A stretch of DNA of 64,000 nucleotides from Sternotherus odoratus (GCA_032164245.1 JAVMKO010000006.1:38404319-38468318), one strand, 5' to 3'. Positions 23,460 to 36,003 are shown, counted from the first letter of the stretch. The notes: generated by a model from the letters alone, not told the origin. A program made the numbers and translations.

Positions 23460-24150
23460 TATTTCAGGGCAGGCAGCAGTGCAGAAGGTCAAGAAATAAA
23501 CTGTAGTGATTATATTCCACACTTTGTTTAGAAATTATCTCATCAAAAGGGCTCACGTGGGTTGAAGAGCAGGGAAGATTGTATAGGAATGTGCAGGCTG
23601 CTTCTTCTGAGAACCATTTGAGGGTGGCACATCTGCTGCTACTAATTGACTGCTGTGTTCCAAACATTAATTAGAACTACTGAAGGACACTCCCGGATAC
23701 ACCAGAGATATTCCGTAGTTGCTGAAGCAAGAACCCATGGTCCGTTGTGTCATAAAATGCTGAAAGATCTAGTATGGCGAAAATGATGAAGTGGCCACCA
23801 TGTGAAGTCAAGAGGGGATCATTTATTTATTGATGAATGCAGTCTCAATTTAAAAAGAGAGTCTTAACTCAGACTGGAATATATCCAGGATGTGATGGTA
23901 GTGGATTGTGCCAGTCAGAGACCCAGCAAGGGTACATGTGAGGAAGTGAACCAGCTGGAACTGTTTGTGGGTAGGTAGTGTCTGACTTCTGAAAAGCTGC
24001 AGTAAAGCTCTATTTGTTGAACCGGCATCTCTGTTTGAGCTGCCTCCTCATCTGGTCCCATACTGAGAACATTACAGGCCTGAATATCACTGGTGGCATC
24101 CACATACACCTGGGTTTGAAAAGCCACCAATTTTTCAGTCATTACCATAT
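23460..24150 (-). mobile_element. L2-type LINE fragment, decayed reverse transcriptase
   Basis: On the minus strand, 23805 to 23735 reads 'FIIFAILDLSAFYDTTDHG', the reverse transcriptase motif A of L2/CR1-type LINEs (usual form LDLSAAFDTVDH) with the catalytic Asp kept. Further downstream 'PFDEIISKQSVEYNHYS' (about 23520-23570) fits the segment just before the YADD motif. Upstream, near 24130-24080, 'TEKLVAFQTQVYVDAT' fits the N-terminal part of the domain. Stops and frame changes separate these islands, so it is an old dead copy. The L2 label is by motif resemblance only. Confidence 0.65.
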
Positions 24151-27100
24151 GAAGAAGAGTCTGGAGACAAATTACATTGGGCTAGACTATGATTTAACAA
24201 TAGATCCAGAGTAAAGAGTAGCACGTTGTTGTGCTGTCTCAGCAGCAGCCCTGTGGGGATATTGTGGCTCATGTGGTCTCAATCTCCTTTCTGGTCTCCC
24301 TGCTGTTCCAGGAAGGGAATAAACTATGCCAGATCTACACCTGTCATAGCTACATTGTCAGGTGCATTAAAAGATAAAGCCAAGGTAGCAGTTAGGGACA
24401 TAGCAGCTCTGCAAAGCTTGCTACCCCTCCCATGCCATTGGCCAGCCTAAGGAAATAATGGAGAGTCTTATGTTCCCTATTTCCTTGTGTTGCCACACAA
24501 GCTGGATCAGAATATGTCTTATGGTAAGTATGAGGAAGAGATGTATTGCTAGATAGGTTCTTGTGAAATATGTTTATTATTCTAAAATTGTCTCAAGAAT
24601 GTCCAGCATGCCTTTAGTTGTGGTATATAATATAAGGCCAGTCTCCTCATTATGCATTAATTTTGTGATTAATGCATAACGCTTTCCTTAATTAATGCAT
24701 AATCCTTAAAAAATTTTGTGATTAATGCATAACGCTTTCCTTAAGACTCCCCAGAACAATTAGATACAGAGTGGCCTTTTTGTCCTCTTTTTATAGCATT
24801 GCAAAAGCATCCATCCATCTATGATGTTTATAGGGTGTGAATCACCATAATATCCAACTGCATGCAATTATTGAACTCCAAAGAATTATATAAGGATATA
24901 GAAGGTACCATATGAGCCAACCTGCTGCAAGTATTAGTCACCTGTGGAGGAATGACATGACTCGTGTTTCATGCAGTGAGGAGGCACTTTTCCACTTTGT
25001 TTTATCTGCTTAAGATTTTACAAATTATTAAACAAAAACAGTTTTTAAAATGCAGTGAACAAATCAATTCCCCATCTATAATGACACAATACCATGTTTC
25101 TATTGTGCCAGAGGCAATGAACCCAGGTAGAAAGAGAAAGCAATGAATAAGTCTCTCTCAGGCCTTGTTATGCAACTCCTTTAACACATTCTTTGTGGCC
25201 TTTAGAGTTTTCTAAACTGCACTTTCAGAGTGTCTTCCTTCCTACCATAGGTTGATGAGTGAGAAATCTGGCTTCCTCCTGCTGAGTAAAGAAAGAAAAA
25301 GACAACCAGTGAGTGGTAATACATATGTATACATTTGGAGGTTATGCCACTCAATGGGGAGTCTGTCCCTGATCAAGTCTTAGATGTGCGTGAATTGTTC
25401 CAGTTCCATCTCTCCTCCTCTCTTGGCTCTCCTTGGCTGCTCTACCGGTGGTCTGCTGTACAGGGTGCAGATGTTTCTCCCATGCTATTTCATGGTTATT
25501 TTTCAAGTAGCTTCTTTGTAGAAGGATGGAGAGCCCTCACATTGGAACATCTGCTCTAACAATTTTTCTGAGCAAACAGCAGATGGCATTGCTGCTGTCC
25601 TTTTGATCTAGAAAGAAAAATCCCATACCAGTGGTGGTTTAAGTTTCAGGCTGCTTGGCAATGGTGTGCATGATGCATGTGCTTCCCTCTCTTCTCTCAA
25701 CAGTAGCACTACATGCAGATGTTTTCTTTGTGACTTTCTTGTTTAGCCTGTTTCCCTGTGTGACCCTCACTCCAACTGGGTGCCTTGAACTTTTGTTTTC
25801 TTCTAAGTCTCTTCCTCCTGGAACTTTGTAACAAATGTCATATTGTTATCATCAGATTCAATCATTTTCTCTTTGGTGTTGATATGTATTTGTCATGAAA
25901 CAGTTATACCTGGCTTGAGCTTCCACCATTGTTACGGTTTCATTCTCTGTTCATAGTGAACTAAAATACACAGTCATCTTTCCTTTTTACTTTCCCTCCT
26001 TTAAAAAGAGAAAGGAAACTTTCTGTATTCACAACTAATTTACTTCTAAGTAAAGTCATGTGTAGTTAATTAAACATTTACCTTCAGACCTCAGTATTAA
26101 CTGTATGTGAAATTTGCAAGCTTCCTTAAATATGCAGACTCTGTTGTTGTGTTTGTCATATTTTCTTTCTATAACACTAATTTAATTTTTATCACTACGC
26201 AGCACTGGGTTTTTACTGACTCTGACATGAAAGTATTCATAATGCTCTCTTAAATACCTCTTAGAAGCTTGTTGTACATAGGGCCTATTTATGGGGTCCT
26301 GTTATTGTTTATTGTGAGAAGTAGAGTACTTTTTTATAGAAATTCAATGTAATTTCCTGTAAGAATAAGATAGCATTCCAGTGCAAGGAAACAGCAGTAG
26401 GATTTCTATGTGAGATGGGTAAGACAGAAACAGTCTTTCAGGCAATATGTTGTCAGCACAGTGCCCATTAGCAATCCTGAGAATTTAATGTAGAGCTTGT
26501 GAGCATTCAGCCCCATTAGGTTTTCAAGGCTGTAACTAAGAGAGTATAGCCTATTTTATCATGTTTCTAATTGGCACCATGTTGTACTTAGTCATTTAGT
26601 AGCCAGCATAGATACAGGAAGAGTCGCAGACTAAAAATTCTGATGCAATTTTAAAGGAACCTATTTTCTTCTGCCTTCTTTTCACCGAACTTAAGTATGC
26701 CTCTCCATGGAGCGCCCACCTCTTCCTGCTGTTGATGGGTCATGAGCTTCATTTCTTTATCTTTGTACATTCCTGGATTCTTTTTACATAAAGTGTAGAA
26801 ATTCTCTTTTGTGAATAAAGATTTTGTCCACAATTTATATCTTCAGATACATTTTCTTTGTTTAATCATGAGATCACGTTACAGTAAGTGCTAAATTCAA
26901 TACTGACGTAAGTAGGTTGGCTTGCTGCTGTTTGTAACGTTTTAAAACTTCTATAAATTTAAAAATTATTGAACTTAATTTTTATTCTTTGAAGCACTGG
27001 ATTAAACCAACTTTTATATGAAGGTTTTTATAATGCTGCATTCATTTGTGTCCCTGGCAAAATGGATAACACATTGGCCTTGAATGTCTGTTTTTTTCTG

Positions 27101-27899
27101 TGGGTTGACATTAACTTGATATCTTAATTGAAACCAAGTTTAGTCTTTTGATAGAGATTAATAAATAGAAAGCTTGTTTGTATTCTGCTCACAATTGCAA
27201 ATGATTTTGGTGCTTTTTCATTCTCCATGAATTAGCAGCTTTTAGGTTGGTTGGTCGGTTGGTTTCATACTGTGGTAATTATACATATACATGCAATAGA
27301 AACTGATCATTTGTATTGTATCTAATTGATTACTAAACAAAGGTGAAAAACAAACTCTGGTATCAAACAAATATATCATTTTATCTTTGTCCTAAAATTG
27401 TTGGAAAATCAAAACAGGGTGTCTAAAAGGAATTTCTGATTTGCCTGCAAGATAAGAGCTTAAGAGGAATTCTCCAAATGGTGATGCTGAATTAGTTAAA
27501 TACATAAGTTAGTTTGCTGCTGTCTGAACCAGCTCCATATAAGTAAAATTAATAGATTTAAGGGTCATATTAAAATTTATTTATAACCTGTTCTCAGATT
27601 TCCTTCATAGTTCTTGCATCTGAGGTCCTTCCCATTTTATAAGAAAATAATGGCTTCCAAGTTCCTCAAGAGTAGATCATTGTAGTATATCAGGAACAAA
27701 ATTATCCTTTCCAAAGGACTAATTTTCAGCATGTTCTGAAAATTCTTTCTTTTTCATCCTGGGGAAGGATGATGTGGTTACTGTGCCTATAGAAAAGCAT
27801 GGCCTTCAAAATAAGTTGAGAGAGGAGGTATTGCCTCCAGGGGGCTGGCAGCAGAGCAGTCCTCCTGGCTGTGTAGTACAGATCAGGTTCCTTTTGTAA
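24151..27899. other. No gene recognised; one tandem duplication with hairpin
   Basis: Apart from the duplication at 24650-24743 listed separately, I see AT-rich DNA with a (GGTT)n-like run near 27246. Frames up to 74 codons lack family features. Confidence 0.5.
24650..24743. repeat. Tandem duplication with inverted repeat arms
   Basis: The 30-bp block starting 'ttttgtgattaatgcataac' occurs at 24661-24690 and 24714-24743, a 53-bp period. 'ttatgcattaa' (24650-24660) and 'ttaatgcataa' (24669-24679) form a perfect 11-bp stem with an 8-base loop. A third 'ttaatgcataa' follows at 24692-24702. Confidence 0.85.
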
Positions 27900-28040
27900 T
27901 TGTCATAGGTTGTTGTTGTTATTACTACTTGTTTCATGTTAGTGTCCAGAGGCTCCAATCAGGATCATAGATCCCCTTTGTACAAACACACAGGAAGGCA
28001 TTGCTCCTGTCCCAAATTGTTTACTCTTTAGTTTAACTAG
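27900..28040 (-). mobile_element. MIR/CORE-type SINE 3' part
   Basis: 'gttgttgttattactacttg', 'gtgtccagaggctccaatca' and 'caaacacacaggaaggcat' follow the same order as the 3' tail of the SINE at 9195-9435. The tRNA-related head is missing or eroded. Confidence 0.5.
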
Positions 28041-30284
28041 ATTACACCCTTTGCTGCAAAACATTGTCCAACATAAAGACTAGAGCAGAGAAGTGTGTGG
28101 GCTTAGAGGCATTAAGTGGATCAGTATTATCTTATGTGGTAAACTGCAGGCAATTCAGAGGTAGATGTTGCTTCTGAGAGCACGTCTACCCTGGCTGGGA
28201 TCCCTCAAAATTCATGGCACCTTCCACCCAAAATACATGCAGATTCCCAGAGGTAATATTACTGCTACTTTACCTCATCTTTACTCTCCACCTCCAGCAT
28301 GTGCCAAGTCATTTTGTCTAGTACTTGCATAGGTTTCCTACACAGGGACATTGACAGGATGATTCATCCAAGAATAACTTGTGTAATTTGCCTGTGTCAG
28401 TTACCAGTGATACTTATTTTTATCAGAATTTTCCTTAACTTTATTGCATATTGAAAATATTACTGCTCTGTTTTCGGTCAACCCACTGCTTTCCCAAGAC
28501 ATTGTGTATCCACAGGGTTTTTCCACTTGCCTTTTATATAAATTCTTTTAAAGCTGAAAATTAGGCTTTTCTTTGAAAAATCTTGTAAAATCATCTTCTC
28601 AAAGTTTAATGGGTAGTTTCACATTGCCAGGTTTTCAGGACCATTGACAAAATGTGTACTTTTTATACACTGGAATAAAAGAACTTTATGGGGCACAAAT
28701 CTACCCTTTGTAAATTCTTCCAGTTCATTTTTGTTGTTGCTGTTCTGTGCTTTTAATTTCTTCAGTTCATTCAACCCTCTTCCAGAAGAAAAGATGGAGG
28801 AAGAAAAATTCATGTTTTATTTATTTAGAACTAGATTTTATCTTTACAGTGTGAACTGCATAGAGGGCAGCAGAAAGTTGCACTGCCTCTGAAACAGAGA
28901 AGGCAATGAACTATGATTCTGAGTCACAATTTGTTTCCACATCTTCGCTCTTGTTCAAGGAAGAAATGAACTGCCACTGGTCTATATTGGTAACAGTTTG
29001 CTTCTTTCTCTCCACCAGTCCTATTATGTTGGCCTGTATATAATGGGGTGGAACCCATTCCCTGCCTACTTCTGAGGGAGAGGGAATGCTGGCTCTGTAG
29101 TAATTACTCTCCACAAGATGTGACCCAAAATGTGGGTAGCTCACATAGGGTAGTAGAATGACACTTGACATCTCCTTACTCCGTTGTGTGAGTGTGAACG
29201 GCAATTGATGATCTTGCCCTAAGTGTGTTGATCTTATACTCTTGGCATTCTGTGCAATTAAAAATAGAAATAATCAATACAAACCCCTTAACTATTAGCA
29301 TTAATTGAGTTGTCAATATTTCAACATTACCATCAGGCTGCCAAACAATTATAATGTCTAGATTCTGCATCCTCACACTAAATAGTACTTTATTCTGTAA
29401 TTTGTCCAAAATAAAGTGAATAATATAGAGGCAATCAAAGTAAAACTCAAATATTATTCAAGTGTGGAGGCTGCGAGTTGGAGAAACTTGCAAAATTCTG
29501 GTCAGCAAAACACATCATAAAAAAGTGCCTATATTCATACATTTCATTAAGAATTCAACCAATAGAACCTCGTATTACTCACAATTAACAAATCAGTATA
29601 TATACATTGATAGAAAATAGAAAGCATGCAATGGCTTATTTACACTCAGAGGAAGCTATGTGGTGTGTTATTCAACATTTATCAGGTTTAGTCAGATCCC
29701 TTTAAATATTCAAAACAAAAAGTAGATTAAGATGGAGTTAAGGTGAAGAATACAGATTTATATATCTTGAGTTAAAACATTGCAGGGGTGTGGTAATTAT
29801 CCTGAAAACAAACATTACAAATCCAGGATATTCAGAGTTAAGGTTCTATTTGAAAGAAATTCAAACATGATAAAATGAGCAACTGCACAGTTATGTCACC
29901 CAAGCAGTTTTAATGCTGGCCTGTACATTTGAAAGATGGGTGAGGCCATAGCATGTTTATATTAAGAAGGGGAAGGAGGAGTCATGTACAAATGGTATCA
30001 AGGGAGATCATGAGGCGGGACGAGAATCAGCTCACTGGGGCAGGTGGAGGCTTGGAAGAGGAAAGGAGACGAAACATTGGTATCTCTTACAGGGAAAAGT
30101 TGGATATAGTGGGGGTGTCACACTGGATATTGTCAATCTTTTTTACACAGTCAGGATAGGGAGGGGACATCAGGAGTGAGTCTAAGGGAGTGAACACAGG
30201 TAGCCAGAAGTGCAGGCAAAAGAGTCAGAAAGAATGAAAAGTACAGGAATGCTGCTTGACCAGGAAGAAGGAATTAATAAATTA
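28041..30284. other. No gene recognised
   Basis: AT-rich DNA with no repeat I can classify. A purine-rich patch at about 29965-30080 has an open frame of 68 codons with no family resemblance. Confidence 0.45.
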
Positions 30285-30365
30285 GTATTGTGAGGCTTAA
30301 TTAATTGATGTTTAAAGCACTTTTATAATGCCTTGCATCTGAAATTATTAAAGTATTATTACATG
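30285..30365 (+). mobile_element. MIR-type SINE 3' tail fragment
   Basis: 'gtgaggcttaattaattgat', 'gtttaaagcacttttataat' and 'aaagtattattac' match the order of the MIR-family tail (gtgaggcttaatt, aaagcgctttgag, aaagtattat). The fragment is short. Confidence 0.5.
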
Positions 30366-32249
30366 TCAATATTTATTTCTTCAGTTTGGTGCAAGCCCTT
30401 GATTTCAATTCTATGTTAACTTTTACGATGGATGGGAAGGGACAAAACACCTGGTACAGTATTACCATTGATTCCTGTATTACGGTGTGCATTTTACATT
30501 TTCTAACAGTGAAAATGTGTACAATGAAATACCATCCTTTACTTTAAAGTCTTTCAGAGAATAAGTTCACTCTATTGGTAGATGTAATGGCATCAGGTCT
30601 CTCTGTTAGTGCTATATGGAAAAGACAACATCACTGAAAGCTTTAAATTCTCATATTGTTGGGGCTCTTTAGTTTTGTCAGGTGCTCTCACTTGGACCTA
30701 ACACCGAGTTGTAGCTTACGAGACAAAACAGTTGGAGAACTTGGAGAAAGGCTCTAAGGGTCAGTGAAATTTACTATGGGCAGCTGTGGCTTCAAAGCAA
30801 TTCTCTGTGCAGAAGCCTATTAAGAAGTAGTAGGTTACTTTCCTGCAGTTTCCCCAGCATGATGGATGACATTCTGAAAAGTGAAAGGACTTCCTGTGCC
30901 AGGGAGGTTTTCCTTATGGTATGCTGTGAGTTCTTCTCTACCCAGTTTGGTTTCAAAATATTGATTACCCTTAGTTTGATTAATATTCTGAATTAAAAAC
31001 AAAAGAAGTAGCTTCAGGTTTTATTATTCCAAAACAGACAATGTGTGATTTTCATTGTGGTTTATGATAGGAACATTAATTTAATAATTTATTGCTTGTC
31101 CTAACAGTGTTCTAAATAAGCCATTTACAACTCAAAAGAAGCAATTACTTTTAACTAGGAACTGGTCCAAGGTCGGATCTCTATTTGAACTTTTCTAAAG
31201 TTTTTGTGTGTTTGGATTCAGAATTTTAATCTGGCTCATTAAAATGATAAAGGACGCAGAAGTAAAGTCTGGGTCCAGATCCGAGTTTCACCAATATTCA
31301 GTCAGTGTCTGAATCTGGGCCCATGTCTACTTTAATCCTATTGTACAAGGTGTTACCCCTTGCTTTTTAATATTAGATGTTCTAATGTTCTAACGTATGC
31401 ATGTAATTTAAAAAAAATATTAAAATTTCAACTACGTTTGGAGGTACTGGTATCTCACATGAATGTTAATTCTCTGTCTAATTAAGGAATTGTGTTAGTT
31501 TATATCTCACTTAAGCATTTTTATTATTTATTTTTTCAAAATTTTGTATTCTTCACAAAGTTCTGATGAAAAGTTAAATGAGAATATTTTGTCTATTGGT
31601 TTTCCTGAAAAATATTTTTCCAGTTATTGTTTCTGCTTTGGAGTTTTTGTTTTTTGTTGCCCTTTTTTTATTTTTTTTTTGGTCTGCTGGTGGGTCATTT
31701 TTAAAATTAAAACATTTTGTTTTCAGAATTTATCTTCAAAATTAAAAAAAACCTGATTTTGAAACCAAAACTGTTTTAAGATATTCGGTAGAAATTAAAA
31801 AAAAATCTAATTTTTATGAAATGAACAAACCACTTTAAAATGTGTTTGAATTTGCCAACATTTCTGTATATAAAAAACATTTCCGGGGTTTTTTGTTTGT
31901 ACCACTGGTTTTTTTTGTTTTTTTTTTTATCAGCCATAACATTATATATATATATATATACACACACACTGTAATTCAGAAATAGTTCTCAAAATAAGAT
32001 GTATTCTTAAGGACTTCTGTAGTAATAAGTGGTAATTTGTCCCATTATAAGGGCAACATTTGATAACAGTTGCCCAGAGATACCTCTGTTTTTAATCCAT
32101 AACTAAAATAGGAAATAACTATATGATAAATGTTGACATTTCAGTACAGACAACTGTAATGCATATTCTGAATCTTTAGTTCATCCATGTAACAGGAAAC
32201 TATAGGAAAGATATCACTAAAAGAAAACTAATTCTAAAATATACCTTTC
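30366..32249. other. No gene recognised; A/T-rich degenerate repeat and microsatellite
   Basis: 31540-31900 has the same TTTTCAAA/AAAACATTT texture as 10140-10595. A (TA)n(CA)n microsatellite lies at 31942-31969. 31150-31330 contains 'gggtccagatccgagttt' and 'ctgaatctgggccc', a possible old palindromic repeat. Confidence 0.45.
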
Positions 32250-32701
32250 TATGAGATTCTTGTCAGTAACTCCTCAAATACATGTAGATGGCAGCCATGT
32301 ACTACGTCCCCTTGAGCCCCACATCTACTTCCCTGAACCACGTCCCCGGAGCCCAGCACCTTCTCCACCTTTGTCTCAGGGCCCCAGCATGTCAGCAGTC
32401 AGCCGGGAGCTCACTCTCCCTCCCCTGATCCTGCCCAGCACTGTTCTGTTCAAGGTACTAGTTGCCCTCTACCTGCAAGGCAGCTAGTCCTCCTCCCTGT
32501 CCGAGCTGCAGGGAGTGACTAACATGTTCTGCCCTTCAGTTTTTCTTATATGGGCCTGCCCAGCTCTGATTGACTACTCCTCCAATTGGCTGTGTCCTTC
32601 GCAGCCTCCCTATGGTCCTCTCCAATTCGCTGCCTGTTGCACTGCTTCACTAGAGTTCTATTAACCCCCAATGGGCTAGTGTGGGGCAGGTGCCCCATCA
32701 C
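32250..32701. repeat. Unclassified interspersed repeat, possibly an LTR
   Basis: The segment is GC-richer than its surroundings and stops sharply at 'ggtgccccatcaca' (32688-32701), where CR1 antisense begins. The CA end and the abrupt junction with CR1 suggest the edge of an inserted element. The left edge is not defined and no target duplication was found, so the class is a guess. Confidence 0.35.
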
Positions 32702-33852
32702 AGTTCCTAACATTCTGTTCACTTTTTTGACTGCCACTGCACATTGGGCAGATGTTTTCAGAGAGCTATCTACAGTTACTCCGAGATTTCCTTCTTGAAA
32801 GGTAATTTAGACGGCATCATTTTGTATGTATAGTTGGGATTATGTTTTCCAATGTACATTACTTTGCATTTATCCACACTGAATTTCATCTCACATTTTG
32901 TTGCCCAATCACCCAGTTTTGTGAAATCCCTTTGTAACTCTTTGCAACCAGTTTTGGACTTAACTATCTTGAGGAATTTTTTTATCATCAGCAAATTCTG
33001 TCATCTCACAGTTTATCCCTTTTTTCCAGATCATCCATGAATATATTGAACAGGACTTGACACACTACAGATCCCTGGGAGTCACCAATATTTACCTCCC
33101 TCCATTCTGAAAACTGACCATTTAATCCTACCCTTTGTTTCCTATCTTTTAACCAGTTACTTATCCATGAGAGGATCTTGCCTCTTATCCCATGACTGAC
33201 TACTTTATTTAAGAGCCTTTGGTGAGGGACCTTGTCAAAGGCTTTCTGAAAGTCCTATATCCACTGGATCACCCTATATCCACACTATATCCACACTATA
33301 TCCACTGGATCACCCTTATCCTCATATTTATTGATCCTCTCAAACAATTCTTATAGATTGGTGAGGCACAATATCCCTTTACAAAAACTAAGTTGACTCT
33401 TCCCCCAACAAATCATGTTTATCTTTGTGATTGATAATTTTGTTCTTTATTATAGTTTCAACCAATTTTCTGGTACTGAAGTTAGGCTTACTGGCCTACA
33501 ATTTCAGGATCACCTCCAGGGCTTTTTTTTTTTTTTAAATGGTGTTACATGAGCTATCCTCCAATCATCTAATACAGAGGCTGATTTAAGCAACAGGTTA
33601 CATACCACTCTGAGTAATTCATATTTGAGTTCCTTCAGAACACTTGAATGAATATGATCTGGTCTTGGTTACTTATTACTGCTTAATTTATCAAATTGTT
33701 CCAAAACCTTCTCAGTTGACACCTCAATCTGCGACAGTTCTTTGTATTTGTCACCTAAAAAGAATGGCTCAGCTCTGGGAATCTCCTTCACTTCCTCTGA
33801 AGTGAACACCGATACAAAGTATTCATTTAGCTTCTCCACAATGGCTTTGTCT
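32702..33852 (-). mobile_element. CR1 LINE, minus strand, reverse transcriptase part
   Basis: On the minus strand from 33850 downward it reads 'EKLNEYFVSVFTSEEV', 'EIPRAEPFFLGDKYKEL' and 'EKVLEQFDKLSSN'. Motif 'FADD', the catalytic loop, is at about 32985-32996. 'LGDWATKCEMKFSVDKCKVM' and 'AVKKVNRMLGTV' follow. These are consecutive CR1 ORF2 segments. Frameshifts and stops are frequent, and a local tandem repeat built on 'ctatatccac' (about 33256-33316) disrupts it. It continues on the other side of the LTR-like insertion at 34948. The 3' end is lost at 32702. Confidence 0.88.
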
Positions 33853-34947
33853 TCCTATAGTCACCGTCCTGCGGGGGAGGAGGGTGGTAGTCTGGCTGGC
33901 CGGGAGAAGAGGGCAATGCTTTCTGGCTTGGGGGAGGAGGGGAGACGTAAAACTGCTGGAAAGGCAGTCAGCATGATGGATGACTCACCACCTAGGAATG
34001 AGGGGTTTAAAAAGGTCAGCCTGGGCCTGGACCCTCACCTCATCACTTGAAACAGGGTAGGCAGCGCTAGGGTGACCAGACAGCAAGTGTGAAAAATCGA
34101 GACCAGGGATGGGGGGGGGGGGGTAATAGGAACCAATATAAGAGTAAGACCCAAAAATCAGGACTCTCCCTATAAAATTGGGACATCTGGTCACCCTAGG
34201 CAGCACCCACGCTCCCTCCCTATTTGGGTCAAAAATATGCCCAGTGATTAGCTATATCTGCTGTGGGCATTACGTTAACTGCCTCATTAAGGGGGGCTGG
34301 GAAGGAATTTTTTCCTTACCACCATATTGGCCAGGTGCAGTGGGTTCTTTTTGCCTTCCTCGCAGCAGGTTCAGGTGGGCTCTGTTCTTGCACAGCATGA
34401 CAGGCAGTAGGCCATATATCGCAACTCTTTATTTAAATGTGTAGTGGATGTTCAGTGAAGGTACTCCATAAATTAAGGCACAAAAGAATAGATAAATGGC
34501 TTGAAAAAGGAATTAAGGAGAGATGCTTGGTAATAGAGCAAGCTGGGGGCAATTGGGACTCCTCTGATTGGTACAGCAGGGATCCAACCCCCCGTCATTA
34601 TAATCCACCTTAATCCCTCCTGCAGCTGGGGGTGGTTGAGGTAAGTGGTAAGGTTCCAGCAATGGACTTGCTGGAGGGACCTGGATGAAAAGCTGGGGGG
34701 GAGCTGGTGGAAGTCCCCATTCCCCACCCCTGCACCCTGCCAGTGGATCTGCTGGAGGGACATGGTCATAAAAATGAGGGGGAGGCTGAAAAAAAGCACT
34801 CATCCATACCTCCCCCCGGTAAATTGTGGGAGTTTTCACTTGCACTGCACATTTTATCCGCCGGGTTAGTCCCAGATATCTAATAATAAAGTTGTGGCCC
34901 GGTTAAACCCATATCTAATGTCTCCTGTCATTCTTTTGGCATACCCA
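33853..34947 (+). mobile_element. LTR-like repeat, copy 2, inserted in CR1
   Basis: Bases 34257-34947 align with copy 1 at the start of the window, including 'tgaaggtactccata', 'agtcccagatatctaataat', 'aataaagttgtgg' and the 'cagaca' end. The 5' part (33853-34060) is G-rich and not represented in the truncated copy 1. It contains a hAT MITE at 34068-34198. There is also a partial internal duplication around 34660-34770 ('gctggagggacctggatgaa' versus 'gctggagggacatggtcata'). CR1 flanks it on both sides, so it inserted into that CR1. The exact 5' edge and target duplication could not be fixed. Confidence 0.6.
34068..34198 (+). mobile_element. hAT MITE (TAGGGTGACCAGA family), copy 2, 8-bp target duplication
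   Basis: The ends are 'tagggtgaccagacagc' and 'acatctggtcaccctag'. The duplication is ggcagcgc (34060-34067) versus ggcagcac (34199-34206), seven of eight identical. The interior carries a G13 run and 'caatataagagtaagaccc'. Confidence 0.88.
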
Positions 34948-35728
34948 GACAATACTCATTTAGCACCTCGATCATCCAGTGGCCACGCTGATTATTTGGC
35001 AAGCTTCTTGCTTCTGATGCACTTACAATTTTTTTTTTGGTGTTAGTTTTTGTGTCTTTTGCTAGCTGGTCTTCAAATTCTTTTTTGGCTTGCATAATTA
35101 TACTTTTACACTTGACTTGCCAGAGTTTATGCTCCTTTCTAGTTTCTTCACTAGGATCTGACTTGCAATTTTTAAAGGATGCCATTGTGCCTCCAACCAT
35201 TTCTGTTGTTTAGCCAGAGTGGCACTTGTCTGGTCCTCTTACTATGTTTTTTTTAAAATTTGAAGCATACATTTAACTTGAGCCTCTGTTACAATGTTTT
35301 TTAAAAGTTTCCATGCAGCTTGCAGGCATGTCACTCTTGTGACAGCACCTTTTAATATCCATTTAACTCACTTCCTCATTTTTATGTAGTTAAATGCTAC
35401 TGTGGTGGATTTCTTTGGTATTTTCCTTGTCACAAGGATGTTAAATTTAATTATGTTATGGTTGCTATTGCTAAGTGATTCAGCTACATTCACCTCTTGG
35501 ATCAGATCTTGTGCTCCACTTAGGACTAAATGAAGAATTGCTTCTCCTCTAGTGAGTTCCGGGACTAGCTGCTGCAAGAAGCAGTCATTAATGATGTCTA
35601 GAAATTTTATCTCAGCATCCCATCATGAGGTAACATATACCCAGTCAGTATGGGGATAATTGAAATACCCCATTATTATTAAGTTTTCTATTTTTATAAC
35701 CTCTCTAATCTCCTTGAGTATTTCATAG
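34948..35728 (-). mobile_element. CR1 LINE, minus strand, endonuclease end and linker
   Basis: The minus strand reads 'LVLSGAQDLIQEVNVAESL', 'SNSNHNIIKFNILV' and 'KKSTTVAFNYIKMR' (35370-35560), the C-terminal part of the CR1 endonuclease. Then follow 'KLWQVKCKSIIMQAKKEFED' and 'QLAKDTKTNTKKK' (34990-35130), the linker toward the reverse transcriptase. The usual SDH catalytic triplet of the endonuclease reads SNH, so the copy is inactive even without its breaks. A MITE at 35729-35998 separates this part from 36004-36395. Confidence 0.88.
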
Positions 35729-35998
35729 CCCTGGTCTACACTAGGGGGGTGGATCGATCTAAGATACACAACTTCAACTGTGAGACTAGAGTAGCTGAAG
35801 TCAACGTATCTAGATCGACTTATGCTGGTGAGTCGATTGCTGCCGCTCTCCCGTCAACTGCCTGTCTCTCTTGTGGCAGTGGAGTACAGGAGTCGACGGG
35901 AGAGCGCTCAGATCGATTTATCGCATCTAGACTAGACGCGATAAATCAACCCATGATGAATCTCACGGCATCGATCACTGGCATAATGTAGACCTGCC
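35729..35998 (+). mobile_element. MITE inserted in CR1 (GGTCTACA ends)
   Basis: The ends are 'ccctggtctacact' and 'aatgtagacctgcc', inverted to each other in the ggtctaca core. The flanking CR1 reads straight through when it is removed ('tttcatag' plus 'tcaccatc'), and catag occurs on both sides (35724-35728, 35999-36003). The interior has internal inverted pairs such as 'gatttatcgc' and 'gcgataaatc' and 'gtcgacgggagagcgctc'. The superfamily is not clear from a 4-5 bp duplication. A partial relative is at 41035-41166. Confidence 0.75.
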
Positions 35999-36003
35999 CA
36001 TAG

